Shown: positions 43,150 to 55,551, numbered from the stretch's first letter. The stretch: DNA of 64,000 bases from Enterococcus mundtii (GCF_002813755.1 NZ_CP018061.1:2284001-2348000), one strand, 5' to 3'. Notes: generated by a model not told the origin, from the sequence alone. Translations and numbers: made by a program.

Positions 43150-44238
43150 CTACTTTTCTTTAAATTTGAATTTTGACCAAGGGTGGACGAAGGATAGTAA
43201 CAGTTGTTCATCCGCCACAATGGCACCCACTTTATTTTTTCTTGGATCTTGATGTGGCGTTAATACGATCTGCAATTCATTCTTATATTTCCCAAAGCGA
43301 TCATTTCCAACAACGACATCTCCCACTTGAAACATTTCTTCATTGTCATGAGGAGGATTAGCATCAGCTTGATACGTTTTTCTCACTTCTGTTGAACGGA
43401 TCACTTGCGACGTGATATCTCCTCTGCGAACGTGTTGCTCATCTAAGACGATCGTTCGTTCGACTTCATTGGTCTGAGGAAGAAACTCAATAGCAAAAAC
43501 AGTCTGATACCGATCAACTGCACCTAACGCTTGCAACTCTTCTTCTGAAGCATACGCATTGCCGATAATGACATCATCGATAAGATTAGTCGCAAATAAA
43601 TGTTTAGCCGCTGGAACAACACCTAACTGGCGATGCATTTCCAATGTTGGTAAGCCATCGTTCACATCCCAAGGACCGATTGTGCCCGTTTGAGAAGTAA
43701 TAAAAGCGGCAGTACGGATGCCTTGGCGTTTAAATCGGCGACTGCATGTTTCAAAAAATTCATAAGGAAGTCCAGTTCCTGCTTGAGGATAAAAATTATG
43801 ACACCCGTATAAAAAAGGGGTATTCGCTTGATGGCTCAAAATATTTTCTAAATAAGCCACATCATTGCTCATATTCAATTCAATTGCTAACTGGTAAGGA
43901 TTGTAAGTCAGTAGCGCTTCTTTTCGGCCATCAAAGCCTAAATCTAAACGAATCCCATCTGCACCCAATTCATGAAAGAAACTCATGTCATCATATGAAA
44001 TATTCAACTGTTCGAAAATCGATGGTGCGACATCTAAAATCGTTTCAAACCCAAGTGATGCAGCGTATTCGATCAATTGTTGAAATTTCTGTTTGACTTG
44101 TTCTGTTCCCTCCGTCACTTCTAGCATACTCATAAAAATTCGAGTAAATCCATATTTATGTGCCATTTCGAGATAGGCACGATCTTCTTGCGGATTGCTG
44201 TGATCAGGATAAAGAGAGATTCCTAGTGAACGTTTCAT
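43150..44238 (-). CDS. DUF871/MupG-like TIM-barrel glycosidase
   Basis: A 362-residue protein of the DUF871 family, with an N-terminal TIM barrel (SLGISLYPDHSNPQEDRAYLEMAHKYGF; LGADGIRLDLGFDG near 92) and a C-terminal cyclophilin-like domain (about 250-360). MupG, the characterised member, splits 6-phospho-MurNAc-GlcNAc inside the cell. By analogy this enzyme cleaves a phosphorylated disaccharide brought in by the neighbouring EIIC. It is second in the operon; CAGGAG precedes the ATG. Confidence 0.8.
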   Translation of the reverse strand: MKRSLGISLYPDHSNPQEDRAYLEMAHKYGFTRIFMSMLEVTEGTEQVKQKFQQLIEYAASLGFETILDVAPSIFEQLNISYDDMSFFHELGADGIRLDLGFDGRKEALLTYNPYQLAIELNMSNDVAYLENILSHQANTPFLYGCHNFYPQAGTGLPYEFFETCSRRFKRQGIRTAAFITSQTGTIGPWDVNDGLPTLEMHRQLGVVPAAKHLFATNLIDDVIIGNAYASEEELQALGAVDRYQTVFAIEFLPQTNEVERTIVLDEQHVRRGDITSQVIRSTEVRKTYQADANPPHDNEEMFQVGDVVVGNDRFGKYKNELQIVLTPHQDPRKNKVGAIVADEQLLLSFVHPWSKFKFKEK

Positions 44239-44262
44239 ATTAACTCCTGCTTTCTTTTCTAT

Positions 44263-45597
44263 TTACTCGTTCGTGATACCATCTGTGATCTGGACAGAGG
44301 CTTGCTCTGCTTGTTCTTCTTCTTTCTCCTGTGCCAGCTGTTGTTTCTCAAATACTTTGAAGAATGGATAATAGATCGCTAAAGTGATAAAGAAGTTGAA
44401 CACGACTAAGACACCCGCAGCGACGCTCCAATTGGTACTCATCCAAGCCGCAAATGGCGCTGGTATCGCGAAAGGCAACCGTGCCACCATCATTGGCACT
44501 AAACCACTTACCGTAAGGACATAAGAAATTGTTGTCGTTACTAAGGGTGCGACAATAAATGGGATGCCCAATACTGGATTCATGACGATCGGTGCCCCAA
44601 AAATCATTGGTTCATTGATATTGAACAAACCAGGAAGGATCGACAGACGTCCTAAGCTTTTCAGATACTTGGATTTGGAGAACATGAATAGCACGACTAA
44701 TGCAAGAGTCGTACCTGCCCCACCAATCCAGACAAACCATTGTAAAAATTGTTCTGTAAAGATATTTGGCATATCATGTGCATTGGTTCCTGCATTGAAT
44801 GCGTCGATATTTTCAGCAATCGAGATATCCCAAAACGGACGAATCACCGGTCCCATGATAGCCGGTCCATGAATCCCTAATACCCAGAAGAAACAAATCA
44901 AGAAAACCGTAAGTAGTCCACCAAATAAACTGTTCCCTGCTAACACGCCTTTAAGTGGCATCAACAATTGACTCAAGAAACCATTCAAGTCAAAGCCAAG
45001 CAAATGACGGATGACCCAAAAGAAAATCAAGATCACTGCTCCTGGGATCAATGCGACAAAAGAATTCGTCACTTCTGGCGGCACACCATCTGGCATTTTT
45101 ATCGTGATTTTCTTTTCAATAAAGAAACGATAGATCTCTACAGTCAAAATCGCTGTTACGATTGCCCCAAATAAAGAACCTGAACCAAGATTCGCAATAT
45201 TGATATAGCGTCCAGCGGTTATCCCTTCAAGATCTTCCAACACTTGAGTTGGTGGCGCAGCTACGATCAGAAAGGACATCAAGGCTAAAATACCGGCAGT
45301 TAATGAATCTAAACGATAGCTCTTTGCTAATGAAGAGGCAATCCCAAATGTGGCGTATAAAGCTAAGATTCCCACTGTATATCGAAATGGGATATCTAAA
45401 ATTGCCCGATATGGTTCAATGACTGCTGCGACCGACGCAATCGGGATGTTCAACAATATCGTAAAAAATGAACCAACGATCGTTAATGGCATTGTCGCAA
45501 TGATTCCTTTTCGAATCGCTGTCATGTGACGCTGTGTACCAATCCGATTCGCAACAGGCATGATTTTTTGTTCGATCAACCCTACAAATTTATCCAT
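44263..45597 (-). CDS. PTS EIIC component, lactose/cellobiose family
   Basis: A 444-residue membrane protein with about ten hydrophobic segments and the family stretch FNINEPMIFGAPIVMNPVLGIPF near 312, which carries the conserved Glu of the NEP sugar site. Only EIIC is encoded; no EIIA or EIIB lies in the operon, so the phosphoryl group must come from proteins encoded elsewhere. It is the first gene of the sugar-acid operon. AAGGGGGAG gives the ATG, which follows a 28-base palindrome. Confidence 0.88.
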   Translation of the reverse strand: MDKFVGLIEQKIMPVANRIGTQRHMTAIRKGIIATMPLTIVGSFFTILLNIPIASVAAVIEPYRAILDIPFRYTVGILALYATFGIASSLAKSYRLDSLTAGILALMSFLIVAAPPTQVLEDLEGITAGRYINIANLGSGSLFGAIVTAILTVEIYRFFIEKKITIKMPDGVPPEVTNSFVALIPGAVILIFFWVIRHLLGFDLNGFLSQLLMPLKGVLAGNSLFGGLLTVFLICFFWVLGIHGPAIMGPVIRPFWDISIAENIDAFNAGTNAHDMPNIFTEQFLQWFVWIGGAGTTLALVVLFMFSKSKYLKSLGRLSILPGLFNINEPMIFGAPIVMNPVLGIPFIVAPLVTTTISYVLTVSGLVPMMVARLPFAIPAPFAAWMSTNWSVAAGVLVVFNFFITLAIYYPFFKVFEKQQLAQEKEEEQAEQASVQITDGITNE

Positions 45598-45610
45598 TTG
45601 TTACTCCCCC

Positions 45611-45638
45611 TTATTTAAACATTATAATGTTTAAATAA
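45611..45638. promoter_or_regulatory. 28-base perfect palindrome, likely GntR operator
   Basis: Positions 45611-45638 (TTATTTAAACATTA and its exact complement) lie directly downstream of the -10 of the EIIC promoter and before the Shine-Dalgarno. A shorter AATGTAAACATT palindrome overlaps the -35 region. The gntR gene for a UTRA-type repressor lies next upstream, so these are its most likely operators. Confidence 0.65.
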
Positions 45639-45667
45639 AAGATAACATATTAATGATATAATGTAAA
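45639..45667 (-). promoter_or_regulatory. Promoter of the sugar-acid operon
   Basis: The minus strand has TTTACA (45662-45667), a 17-base spacer and TATCTT (45639-45644), with the palindrome starting at the next base. Confidence 0.6.
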
Positions 45668-45701
45668 CATTTTCATTAAAATATATGATTATTCTGACAA
45701 A

Positions 45702-45870
45702 AAGAGACTGAGACAATCAGCCTCTCCCACCTCCTGAAACCGAATAAACGGCGGGAACAGAAGTATCCTCTTCGAGAAACAAGGCGCCATCCACAAAAAT
45801 TTGAAGAACAATTTTCATGGATGACGCCTTATTTCTCGAGGCTACACACTTCTACCCCGACCTCATTGCG
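45702..45870. repeat. Hairpin-centred intergenic repeat (copy 5, most complete)
   Basis: Order: GACTGAGACAATCAGCCTC; CCGAATAAACGGCGGGAACAGAAGT; an arm CTCTTCGAGAAAC; the core AAGGCGCCATCC...GGATGACGCCTT (45781-45830); ATTTCTCGAGG; then ACTTCTACCCCGACCTCA. It therefore has outer partly complementary ends and a strong inner stem. It lies between the EIIC promoter and the gntR stop and may also end gntR transcription. Confidence 0.7.
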
Positions 45871-45875
45871 ATTGT

Positions 45876-46577
45876 CTATGTTTCGTAGTTGATATGATAA
45901 GGATGTAGATCCGTATGATAAATTGCCTCTGAATACTCGACTACTTCTCGATCTTCCGTCGTTGATCGACGTACACGCTTGATCCCGATTTCTGAAGTCG
46001 TCTTTAATAGTGCTTTTTCTTCATCTGTTAAAAACGTAGCAGAAAAGTCATCTGAAAAAGAGTCGATAATGTGATTGTTCTGTGTGAGCAACCGGTACAA
46101 AGATTCTTTATCAAATTCTTTTTGTTTCATTTTATTCATGTCTTTTGGTAAATAGTGAACAAAATAGATATATGGTTGGTCATTTAAATAGTACAAACGC
46201 TTGAAGCATACTGCAGCTGAACCAAACATCGAATATAATGGATGATCTTTTTTGATACTGATTTTTTCTAAACCAATCGTTTCTTTGCGAACCTCATATT
46301 GGGAATCTTTTAAGATCTGAGTAAAACTTTCGGCTTTAGATAAACGATTGTAAGGACGATTGCTTAATACTGTCGTTCCCCGACCACTTTTCTTTTCGAC
46401 ATATTCATCTGTAGCTAATAACTCGATGGCTTTTCGCACAGTGATTTTACTCACTTGGAACAATTCTTCTAACTCATTTTCCGTCGGTAACATACTCCCC
46501 ACCGGATACTTTCCTGAAAAAATATCCTCTTTGATCTTGTCTGCTACTTCTAAATATAATACACGCGTTCTTTTCAT
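45876..46577 (-). CDS. GntR-family regulator with UTRA domain
   Basis: A 233-residue repressor: a winged HTH at about 5-72 (YPVGSMLPTENELEELFQVSKITVRKAIELL) and a C-terminal UTRA ligand-binding domain (about 90-230) as in HutC/TreR/NagR regulators, which bind phosphorylated sugars or small acids. It most likely controls the operon starting at 45597, whose promoter carries palindromes. The ATG at 46577 follows AAGGTGAAGCT; the longer in-frame reading upstream has no ribosome-binding site. Confidence 0.85.
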   Translation of the reverse strand: MKRTRVLYLEVADKIKEDIFSGKYPVGSMLPTENELEELFQVSKITVRKAIELLATDEYVEKKSGRGTTVLSNRPYNRLSKAESFTQILKDSQYEVRKETIGLEKISIKKDHPLYSMFGSAAVCFKRLYYLNDQPYIYFVHYLPKDMNKMKQKEFDKESLYRLLTQNNHIIDSFSDDFSATFLTDEEKALLKTTSEIGIKRVRRSTTEDREVVEYSEAIYHTDLHPYHINYET

Positions 46578-46672
46578 AGCTTCACCTTTCACCTTTATGT
46601 TAGTAAAAGAATAACATAAATAAACAAAAAAAAGAATAGAAATCTTGATAATTGGTCTACCTATGTACAAAT

Positions 46673-46708
46673 AATAAGCTTAGACATAACAAAACATCTA
46701 AGCTTATT
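46673..46708. promoter_or_regulatory. Perfect 12-base inverted repeat upstream of gntR
   Basis: AATAAGCTTAGA (46673-46684) and its complement (46697-46708) enclose 12 bases. No U-run follows on either strand, so it is not a clear terminator. It lies about 95 bases upstream of the gntR start and may be an operator or a structured leader. Confidence 0.35.
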
Positions 46709-46866
46709 ACCCTACTTTTTTCGTACCTTTGTTATATCCTTGTTTTAATAACATAATTGCCGATTATAAAAACAAGGAGAATTTTATCAGAAATTTCAAA
46801 CAATCATTAAATTTGTAAGGACTTTGGTGGTGAAAGGCCTTTCTATAAAAATGGCCCAGTCGTTAT

Positions 46867-50318
<3,452 letters not shown>

Positions 50319-51167
50319 TTATGATTGGGTTTGTTTTTCAGTTACTACACGTTGGATGTGGATCGTCAGGTAGATTTGTTCCCCTGGTCCCATCTCTTTT
50401 TGCTGTGTTTGTATCAGGTATTCATTGATCCGTTCCACACAGCGAAATGCTTTTGGATATTTTCCTTGGACAAGTGCATAAAGAAATTCATCTTTCTCAT
50501 CCGAAGTTTCATCTTTTAAGTATCGTTGTGTGAAAAATTGTAAATGTGTAATGATCCGCTGATAATTCAAGGAATCTTCGTCAAAGGCGATGCCGAAAAA
50601 TTTACTGATGATACTTAGGATATCTCGCACCATTTTCGTTGCCGCCATCGTTACTTGCATGTCGCCATTTCCCTGTTCACTATTGACGAAATGAAAGGCT
50701 ATGAAGCCTGCTTCATCCATTGGTAAGGTCACACCGAGCTTTTCTTCAACAAGTTGAAGGGCTTGTTTGGCTGCTCGATATTCTTTAGGATAAAACTTTT
50801 TTGTCTCAAATAATAAAGGATTCGGTAATTCGATGTTTTCCTTTGCTCGACTGATCGCGTAATGGATATGATCGGTCAGTGTCAAATAGATGTTTGGCGA
50901 TAATTGGATGTTTAGTTGTTCTTCGGCAAGGTCAACGATCTGCTTCACAAGATCGACCTCTTCTAATGGGACATCCGCCATCAATTGTTGGAACTGATGC
51001 GTAGTAAAAGAATCTTTTAGCACAAATTCTTTTTGGATCGATTCTTCAGAGATCGTATCGCCTGATTTTTTTTGAAAAGCAAGACCTTTTCCCATGCAGA
51101 TGATTTCTTCGCCTAATTCATTTTTTGAAATGACAACATTATTATTCAAGACTTTTTCTATGACCAT
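50319..51167 (-). CDS. licT: BglG-family transcriptional antiterminator
   Basis: A 282-residue protein: an N-terminal RNA-binding CAT domain (about 1-55, VIEKVLNNNVVISKNELGEEIICMGKGLAFQKKSGD) and two PTS regulation domains. Phosphorylated-His sites are in LTDHIHYAI near 108 and GFIAFHFVNS near 157 (PRD1) and in HLQFFTQRYL near 215 and IHIQRV near 273 (PRD2). When beta-glucosides are present it binds the RAT sites upstream of its own gene and bglP. It is the first gene of licT-bglP-bglA. Confidence 0.92.
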   Translation of the reverse strand: MVIEKVLNNNVVISKNELGEEIICMGKGLAFQKKSGDTISEESIQKEFVLKDSFTTHQFQQLMADVPLEEVDLVKQIVDLAEEQLNIQLSPNIYLTLTDHIHYAISRAKENIELPNPLLFETKKFYPKEYRAAKQALQLVEEKLGVTLPMDEAGFIAFHFVNSEQGNGDMQVTMAATKMVRDILSIISKFFGIAFDEDSLNYQRIITHLQFFTQRYLKDETSDEKDEFLYALVQGKYPKAFRCVERINEYLIQTQQKEMGPGEQIYLTIHIQRVVTEKQTQS

Positions 51168-51189
51168 CTACATCGACCTCCCAACTATA

Positions 51190-51262
51190 AAATAAAAAAA
51201 CCTAGAATCCGCCCGTAATTACTAGCTGAATTCTGGTTTTGCCTGCCGAACAGTAACAATCC
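51190..51262 (-). promoter_or_regulatory. RAT antiterminator site and terminator before licT
   Basis: The minus strand has a second RAT at 51235-51262 (GGATTGTTACTG...GCAGGCAAAACC) overlapping a terminator AAAACCAGAAT/ATTCTAGGTTTT with a U-run (51190-51237). It puts licT under its own antitermination. Confidence 0.9.
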
Positions 51263-51279
51263 ATTGATTAACTACGTTT

Positions 51280-51308
51280 ACTATACCACTATCACATTCG
51301 TTATGCAA
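51280..51308 (-). promoter_or_regulatory. Promoter of the licT-bglPA operon
   Basis: The minus strand has TTGCAT (51303-51308), a 17-base spacer and TATAGT (51280-51285), 18 bases upstream of the RAT. Confidence 0.7.
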
Positions 51309-51469
51309 CCCTTTTCATAGTTTTTATTTTTTTTAAAAGGAGAATAACTTTAAGCATCTTGACACAATGAATCCAATATACAAGCGATGAGAGTAACGAA
51401 AAAGGATAGAAATGAACGAGCCATTTCTATCCTTTTTCCTCTATTGTGATGTTGATGATCAGAATATGA

Positions 51470-51880
51470 AAAGCTTTTTTCTATCTTACTGCTCAGATCA
51501 AAACGTTTTTCTCACAACCTTGATAAACGGTGATCGAAAAACTGATCTTCAACACTAAGCTAAAAAATTGTAAAATATGAGAAGCTATTTTTCAATTTCC
51601 TATCTTACTGCTCAGATCAAAACGTTTTTCTCACAACCTTGATAAACGGTGTTCAAGAAGCAACACTTCGGTCATAAGCCAAAAAAATCAAAAATGAAAA
51701 AGCCATTTTCAATTTTTCTGTCTTATGCCTTAGTGCTGATCGCTTCTTTCATAACCTTGACAAACAGTGTTCAAAAGCCAACTCCTACGATAATAAGGGT
51801 CTCCCTGAGAAAATATAGAAAACTATTTTCTCAGGGAGACCCTTATTACTTGGAGCTGAACGGCTTTTTCACAACCTTAC
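51470..51880. repeat. Tandem array of CTGAGACA-family repeats, about 119-base period
   Basis: Units begin with TTACTGCTCAGATCAAAACG...CACAACCTTGATAAACGGTG at about 51485 and 51604; related units follow near 51722 (more divergent) and 51842 (partial). Each contains a central hairpin with different arm sequence, for example AAGGGTCTCCCTGAG...CTCAGGGAGACCCTT near 51796-51845. The last unit ends at the sortase stop codon. A shortened relative is at 30541 and a single complete one at 53155. Confidence 0.75.
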
Positions 51881-52594
51881 CTAAAACGTTCTCGTTGGCA
51901 TGTCAAAGGCGTTTTTCATTTCTTGGGTGGCTTCTTTCATTGGTGTGATGCTTTCGAGTTCTCCTTGGACGACTAGGCGTGTAATGGCATCCATATCACC
52001 ACAAGTGATCAAGGTGATCAATTCTTTTCCTTCTTCGATGTTCAATAATTCTGTTGCTGAAGGGTCGACTTTTTCTTTGAATGTCGCTTTGTACGTGTAG
52101 ACGTTTTCCAAATCGACGATATAGATTTTATCACCTAAGTTTAGGTTTTCTAACGGAGTAAAAAGTAATTCCGGATTGTTGGCACGATGACTTGCTAAGG
52201 CATAGTTGCCTTTTCCCATTTCTTGATCTGGGTCTAATGTTCCGGCACCGTACAATAAGTTTGCATTATCTAACCCTCTAAAAATCGGCAAATTGATCGA
52301 GACGGATGGGACGGCGATACTTCCAATGACTGGTAGATCTGGTCGATTCAATTGGGCTCTTAACACCGCTTCTGAACTCATTGATTCAACTGAATCAAAA
52401 TCAAAGTTTGCCTCTTTTTGATTATTTTTGACAATATCATCACGAGTCACATTAGAAATAGCGTACGCATCTCCCGTATTTTTAACAAAAAAATCTTTGA
52501 TCTGTTCATTAAAGATCAAGGCTAATCCTACTAATAATAGTAGAAACAATAGGAAATTGACCAGCCACTTTTTGGCTCTTCCTTTTTTTTTCAT
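51881..52594 (-). CDS. srtA: Class A sortase
   Basis: A 237-residue sortase: a cytoplasmic N-terminus and one membrane helix (about 12-32), then the sortase barrel. Catalytic His is in LASHRA near 133, Cys in TLITCGD near 197 and Arg in TRLVVQGE near 207. It cleaves LPXTG proteins between Thr and Gly and joins them to the cell wall; the LPKTG protein at 18812 is a likely client. The ATG at 52594 follows GGAAGGTGG. MazG-like gene lies directly upstream. Confidence 0.92.
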   Translation of the reverse strand: MKKKGRAKKWLVNFLLFLLLLVGLALIFNEQIKDFFVKNTGDAYAISNVTRDDIVKNNQKEANFDFDSVESMSSEAVLRAQLNRPDLPVIGSIAVPSVSINLPIFRGLDNANLLYGAGTLDPDQEMGKGNYALASHRANNPELLFTPLENLNLGDKIYIVDLENVYTYKATFKEKVDPSATELLNIEEGKELITLITCGDMDAITRLVVQGELESITPMKEATQEMKNAFDMPTRTF

Positions 52595-52622
52595 GTATCT
52601 TCCACCTTCCACGCTTATCTTC

Positions 52623-52955
52623 CTATGATAATTCTGTATATTTTTCTTTGCTGTTTTTACTTTTTTCTACTGGGTATTTCTGATTGTTTTTTTCTAATTT
52701 TTCTTCAATGATCGTATCGATATCTAAATTTAGATTGTCGGCCATCATATAAGAGTATATCAACACATCTGCTAGTTCTTCTTTGATTCGTTCAAGCTGA
52801 GTGGTGGTGACTTCTTCTGGTTGCTTCCATTGGAATAACTCTAATAACTCTGAGGCTTCTAAAGAAATCGAAATTGCTAAATCTTTTTCATTATGAAATT
52901 GTCGCCAATTGCGATCATCTCTAAATTGATTGATTTTTGCCATGCTTTTTTCCAT
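52623..52955 (-). CDS. MazG-like nucleotide pyrophosphohydrolase
   Basis: A 110-residue single-domain MazG-type protein. The metal-binding motif is EASELLELFQW (ExxE) near 34, followed by ERIKEELADVLIYSYMMADNLNLDI (ExxxD) near 55. Such proteins hydrolyse non-canonical or excess NTPs. It resembles the small RS21-C6/DctPP-like group. It starts with AGGAG 7 bases before the ATG at 52955 and lies 28 bases upstream of srtA. Confidence 0.85.
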   Translation of the reverse strand: MEKSMAKINQFRDDRNWRQFHNEKDLAISISLEASELLELFQWKQPEEVTTTQLERIKEELADVLIYSYMMADNLNLDIDTIIEEKLEKNNQKYPVEKSKNSKEKYTELS

Positions 52956-53154
52956 TGATCTTCTCCTATTTTTAAATCAAGCTAAATTAATCATACCATG
53001 TTTAAAGTAAAAATAGTTTAGACTTATTTTAATAATGTTTTATATTTTTTATTATGTGGAGAAAATATGCGTATTATTTTTTCATCAAGGATAAAAGACA
53101 ACTTGAGTTTCTTCAATGCCTTGCTATTACAAATCATAGGTACGTATTTTATGT

Positions 53155-53325
53155 AATGGGCCTGAGACACTAGTCATCTTATGCCCTTTAAAATCGAATA
53201 AACGGTGTTCCAGAAGCTGACCTTCAACAATAAGTTAGACAATTGTAAAATATGAATAACTATTTTTCAATTTTTTCTTACTGTTCAGGTCAAGACGCTT
53301 CTATCACAGCCTCAATTTAATCATA
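53155..53325. repeat. CTGAGACA-family intergenic repeat (single copy)
   Basis: Order: GGGCCTGAGACACTAGTC; CGAATAAACGGTGTTCCAGAAGC; a central AT-rich hairpin; TTACTGTTCAGGTCAAGACGCTTCTATCACAGCCTCA. The head and tail parallel copy 5 at 45702, and the middle parallels the array at 51470, so it links the two groups. The rest of the gene-free stretch 52956-53352 holds only AT-rich sequence. Confidence 0.65.
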
Positions 53326-53352
53326 TGTTAGAATATCCCTTTGATCCATTTA

Positions 53353-54546
53353 CTATTGTTGTAAACTTGTTTTCAGATCTCTTACTCCTGATAAAGTCAA
53401 CAAGACAAGGAAACTGATTAAATAAATTCCACTCAGAAATAGAATAACAGCCGTCAAACTATAATGGTACATTAGAAAGCCGATCACGATTGATGAAAAA
53501 CCGCCTACTGCTCGTCCTAGGTTCATGATAAAATTATTCGCTGTTGCACGGATCTCTGTTGGATACAAACTACTGATGATCGCGCCATACCCGCCATACA
53601 TTCCGTTGATGAAGTAACCTACGACTACTGCTGCCGCAACTAAACTCCATTGACTGTGTGCAAGTACGAGTAAAAAGACAGACAAAGAGGAGCAAATCAG
53701 AAACAAGCCAAATGCGAGGGTTGGACCAACTTTATCCATGATGATCCCAAACGTCATCATCCCTAATGACATCCCTAAAATCGTGCTGATCATCCATAAA
53801 GAGGACCCCGATACTGATAGACCTAATTGTGCCTGCATGATTGAAGGCAACCAATTCATCAATCCGAAGTAGCCGGCAATCTGTACAGTAACCATCAGAC
53901 TAAGACCTGTCGTTTGCCATGCCATGTGTTTCGTTTGGAACAAATGACTAAGCTTTGTCTTTTTCCCAGTTTCTTTTGTTTCTTCAAATGCCTCTGGTTC
54001 TTTTAGCCCTCTTCGAATAAATAAAACCATCAAGACCGGCAAGACACCGATGACGTAAAGCATTTTCCAGCCAAACAAAGGAATGATCACCGCTGCTAAG
54101 ATGGCTGCCAAAGCTGCACCAACTTGTGCGCCGATTGCAGCGACAGAAGATGCACGCCCGATTTGTTTCTTTGAAAAGCTTTCAGAAATCAAAGACATAC
54201 ATGCGCCGTATTCCCCACCAGCGCCGATTCCTGCGATAAAACGAAACAGATAAACAAGATAAATATTCGATGCAAAATACATGAGTAAAGAAGCAATTGA
54301 GAACAAAATGACTGTTTGCGAAAATACTTTGACTCTCCCATATTTATCCGCCATCAATCCAAAAAAAATACCTCCAACGAGCATCCCTAAATTAGTGATT
54401 GTTGCAATCAACCCTGCTTGCGTTCCACTAATATTAAAAGTTGCGATCATTGAAGATAATGAAAAAGCTAAAAACATAATATCCATATTTTCTAAAGCAA
54501 TACCCGCCGATGTTGATAATAATACCTTTCGTTGATACTTCGTCAT
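53353..54546 (-). CDS. MFS transporter
   Basis: A 397-residue protein with about 12 membrane segments. The loop 2-3 motif is GLMADKYGRVKV near 60, with a matching PLFGWK...RRGLKEPE region in the middle. It resembles sialate/aromatic-acid proton symporters of the MFS. It is encoded divergently from nanE, so sialic acid or a related sugar acid is a reasonable guess, but the substrate is not shown. AAAGGGGAAG precedes the ATG. Confidence 0.8.
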   Translation of the reverse strand: MTKYQRKVLLSTSAGIALENMDIMFLAFSLSSMIATFNISGTQAGLIATITNLGMLVGGIFFGLMADKYGRVKVFSQTVILFSIASLLMYFASNIYLVYLFRFIAGIGAGGEYGACMSLISESFSKKQIGRASSVAAIGAQVGAALAAILAAVIIPLFGWKMLYVIGVLPVLMVLFIRRGLKEPEAFEETKETGKKTKLSHLFQTKHMAWQTTGLSLMVTVQIAGYFGLMNWLPSIMQAQLGLSVSGSSLWMISTILGMSLGMMTFGIIMDKVGPTLAFGLFLICSSLSVFLLVLAHSQWSLVAAAVVVGYFINGMYGGYGAIISSLYPTEIRATANNFIMNLGRAVGGFSSIVIGFLMYHYSLTAVILFLSGIYLISFLVLLTLSGVRDLKTSLQQ

Positions 54547-54708
54547 TTTTCTTCCCCTTTTCTTTAAATCACCCTAAATTGTTAAAATCATATCCAAAAT
54601 CCAAGAAAAAATCAAGAACTTTTTCAGTATATGCGAAAAAATTTTGATCCTTCTTTTGTAAACGAATGATTTTTCCAATGGAAGGTGCTGTGAATATAGC
54701 CCTTTCTC

Positions 54709-54737
54709 TTTACACTCATGAAAGCGGATGCTATATT
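54709..54737 (+). promoter_or_regulatory. nanE promoter with embedded cre site
   Basis: TTTACA (54709-54714), a 17-base spacer and TATATT (54732-54737). Within it, ATGAAAGCGGATGCT (54718-54732) matches the cre consensus WTGNAANCGNWNNCW at all fixed positions. CcpA bound there would block RNA polymerase. Confidence 0.65.
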
Positions 54738-54786
54738 TCTTGGTAGAAATGGCTTACTATTGTTTTCAGAATGGAGTTTTTGACAA

Positions 54787-55476
54787 ATGGACAAACAAGA
54801 ATTTTTAGAACAAATCAGTCATGGATTGATCGTTTCTTGCCAAGCATTACCTGACGAAGTTTTTTATTCAGAAGAAGGTGGCTTGATGCCTTATTTTGCA
54901 CTAGCTGCAAAGAAAGCTGGCGCAGTCGGTATTCGGGCAAATTCAGTCAGAGATATTTTAGAGATCAAAGAAAAAGTTGATTTACCGATGATTGGTATCA
55001 TCAAACGGGATTATCCCCCTGAAAAACCGTTTATCACTGCAACGATGAAAGAAGTGGATGAATTAGTCGCCACTGGCGTCGAAGTGATTGCACTTGATTG
55101 TACCCTGCGTAAACGACACGATGGCTTATCGATCAGCGCATTCATTGAACAAATCAAAACGAAATATCCTCATCAATTATTTATGGCAGATATTGCGACC
55201 TTTGAAGAAGGAATCAATGCTTATAAAGCCGGGATCGATTTTGTTGGGACGACATTAAGCGGCTATACCGAAGAAAGTGAAGAAACAGAAGGGCCTGATG
55301 TGCAGTTGATCAAACGACTTCTTGAAGCCGATGTATGTGTGATTGCAGAAGGAAAGATCCACACACCCCAACAAGCGAAAGAAATCCAAGCGTTAGGTGT
55401 AGCTGGTATCGTGGTTGGTGGCGCCATTACCCGCCCACAAGAAATCACTCAACGATTTGTTGCTGCGTTAGATTGA
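54787..55476 (+). CDS. nanE: N-acetylmannosamine-6-phosphate 2-epimerase
   Basis: A 229-residue TIM-barrel enzyme of the NanE family: [12 protein letters not shown] near 13, GIIKRDYP near 72, ALDCTLRKR near 103, and the phosphate-binding [29 protein letters not shown] near 188-216. It converts ManNAc-6-P to GlcNAc-6-P in sialic-acid catabolism. No other nan gene is in the window. A cre site overlaps its promoter. Confidence 0.92.
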   Translation: MDKQEFLEQISHGLIVSCQALPDEVFYSEEGGLMPYFALAAKKAGAVGIRANSVRDILEIKEKVDLPMIGIIKRDYPPEKPFITATMKEVDELVATGVEVIALDCTLRKRHDGLSISAFIEQIKTKYPHQLFMADIATFEEGINAYKAGIDFVGTTLSGYTEESEETEGPDVQLIKRLLEADVCVIAEGKIHTPQQAKEIQALGVAGIVVGGAITRPQEITQRFVAALD

Positions 55477-55551
55477 CAACACTTGAAAACAAAAAACCAC
55501 TGTCTTTAAGTAACGGTTCACGCTGATCAGGGAGTGGGCCATTCGTTCACC

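Noticed and set aside
51470-51880. CRISPR array
   Set aside because: The units are about 119 bases long with hairpins and diverged sequence, not short identical repeats with unique spacers, and no cas genes are present.
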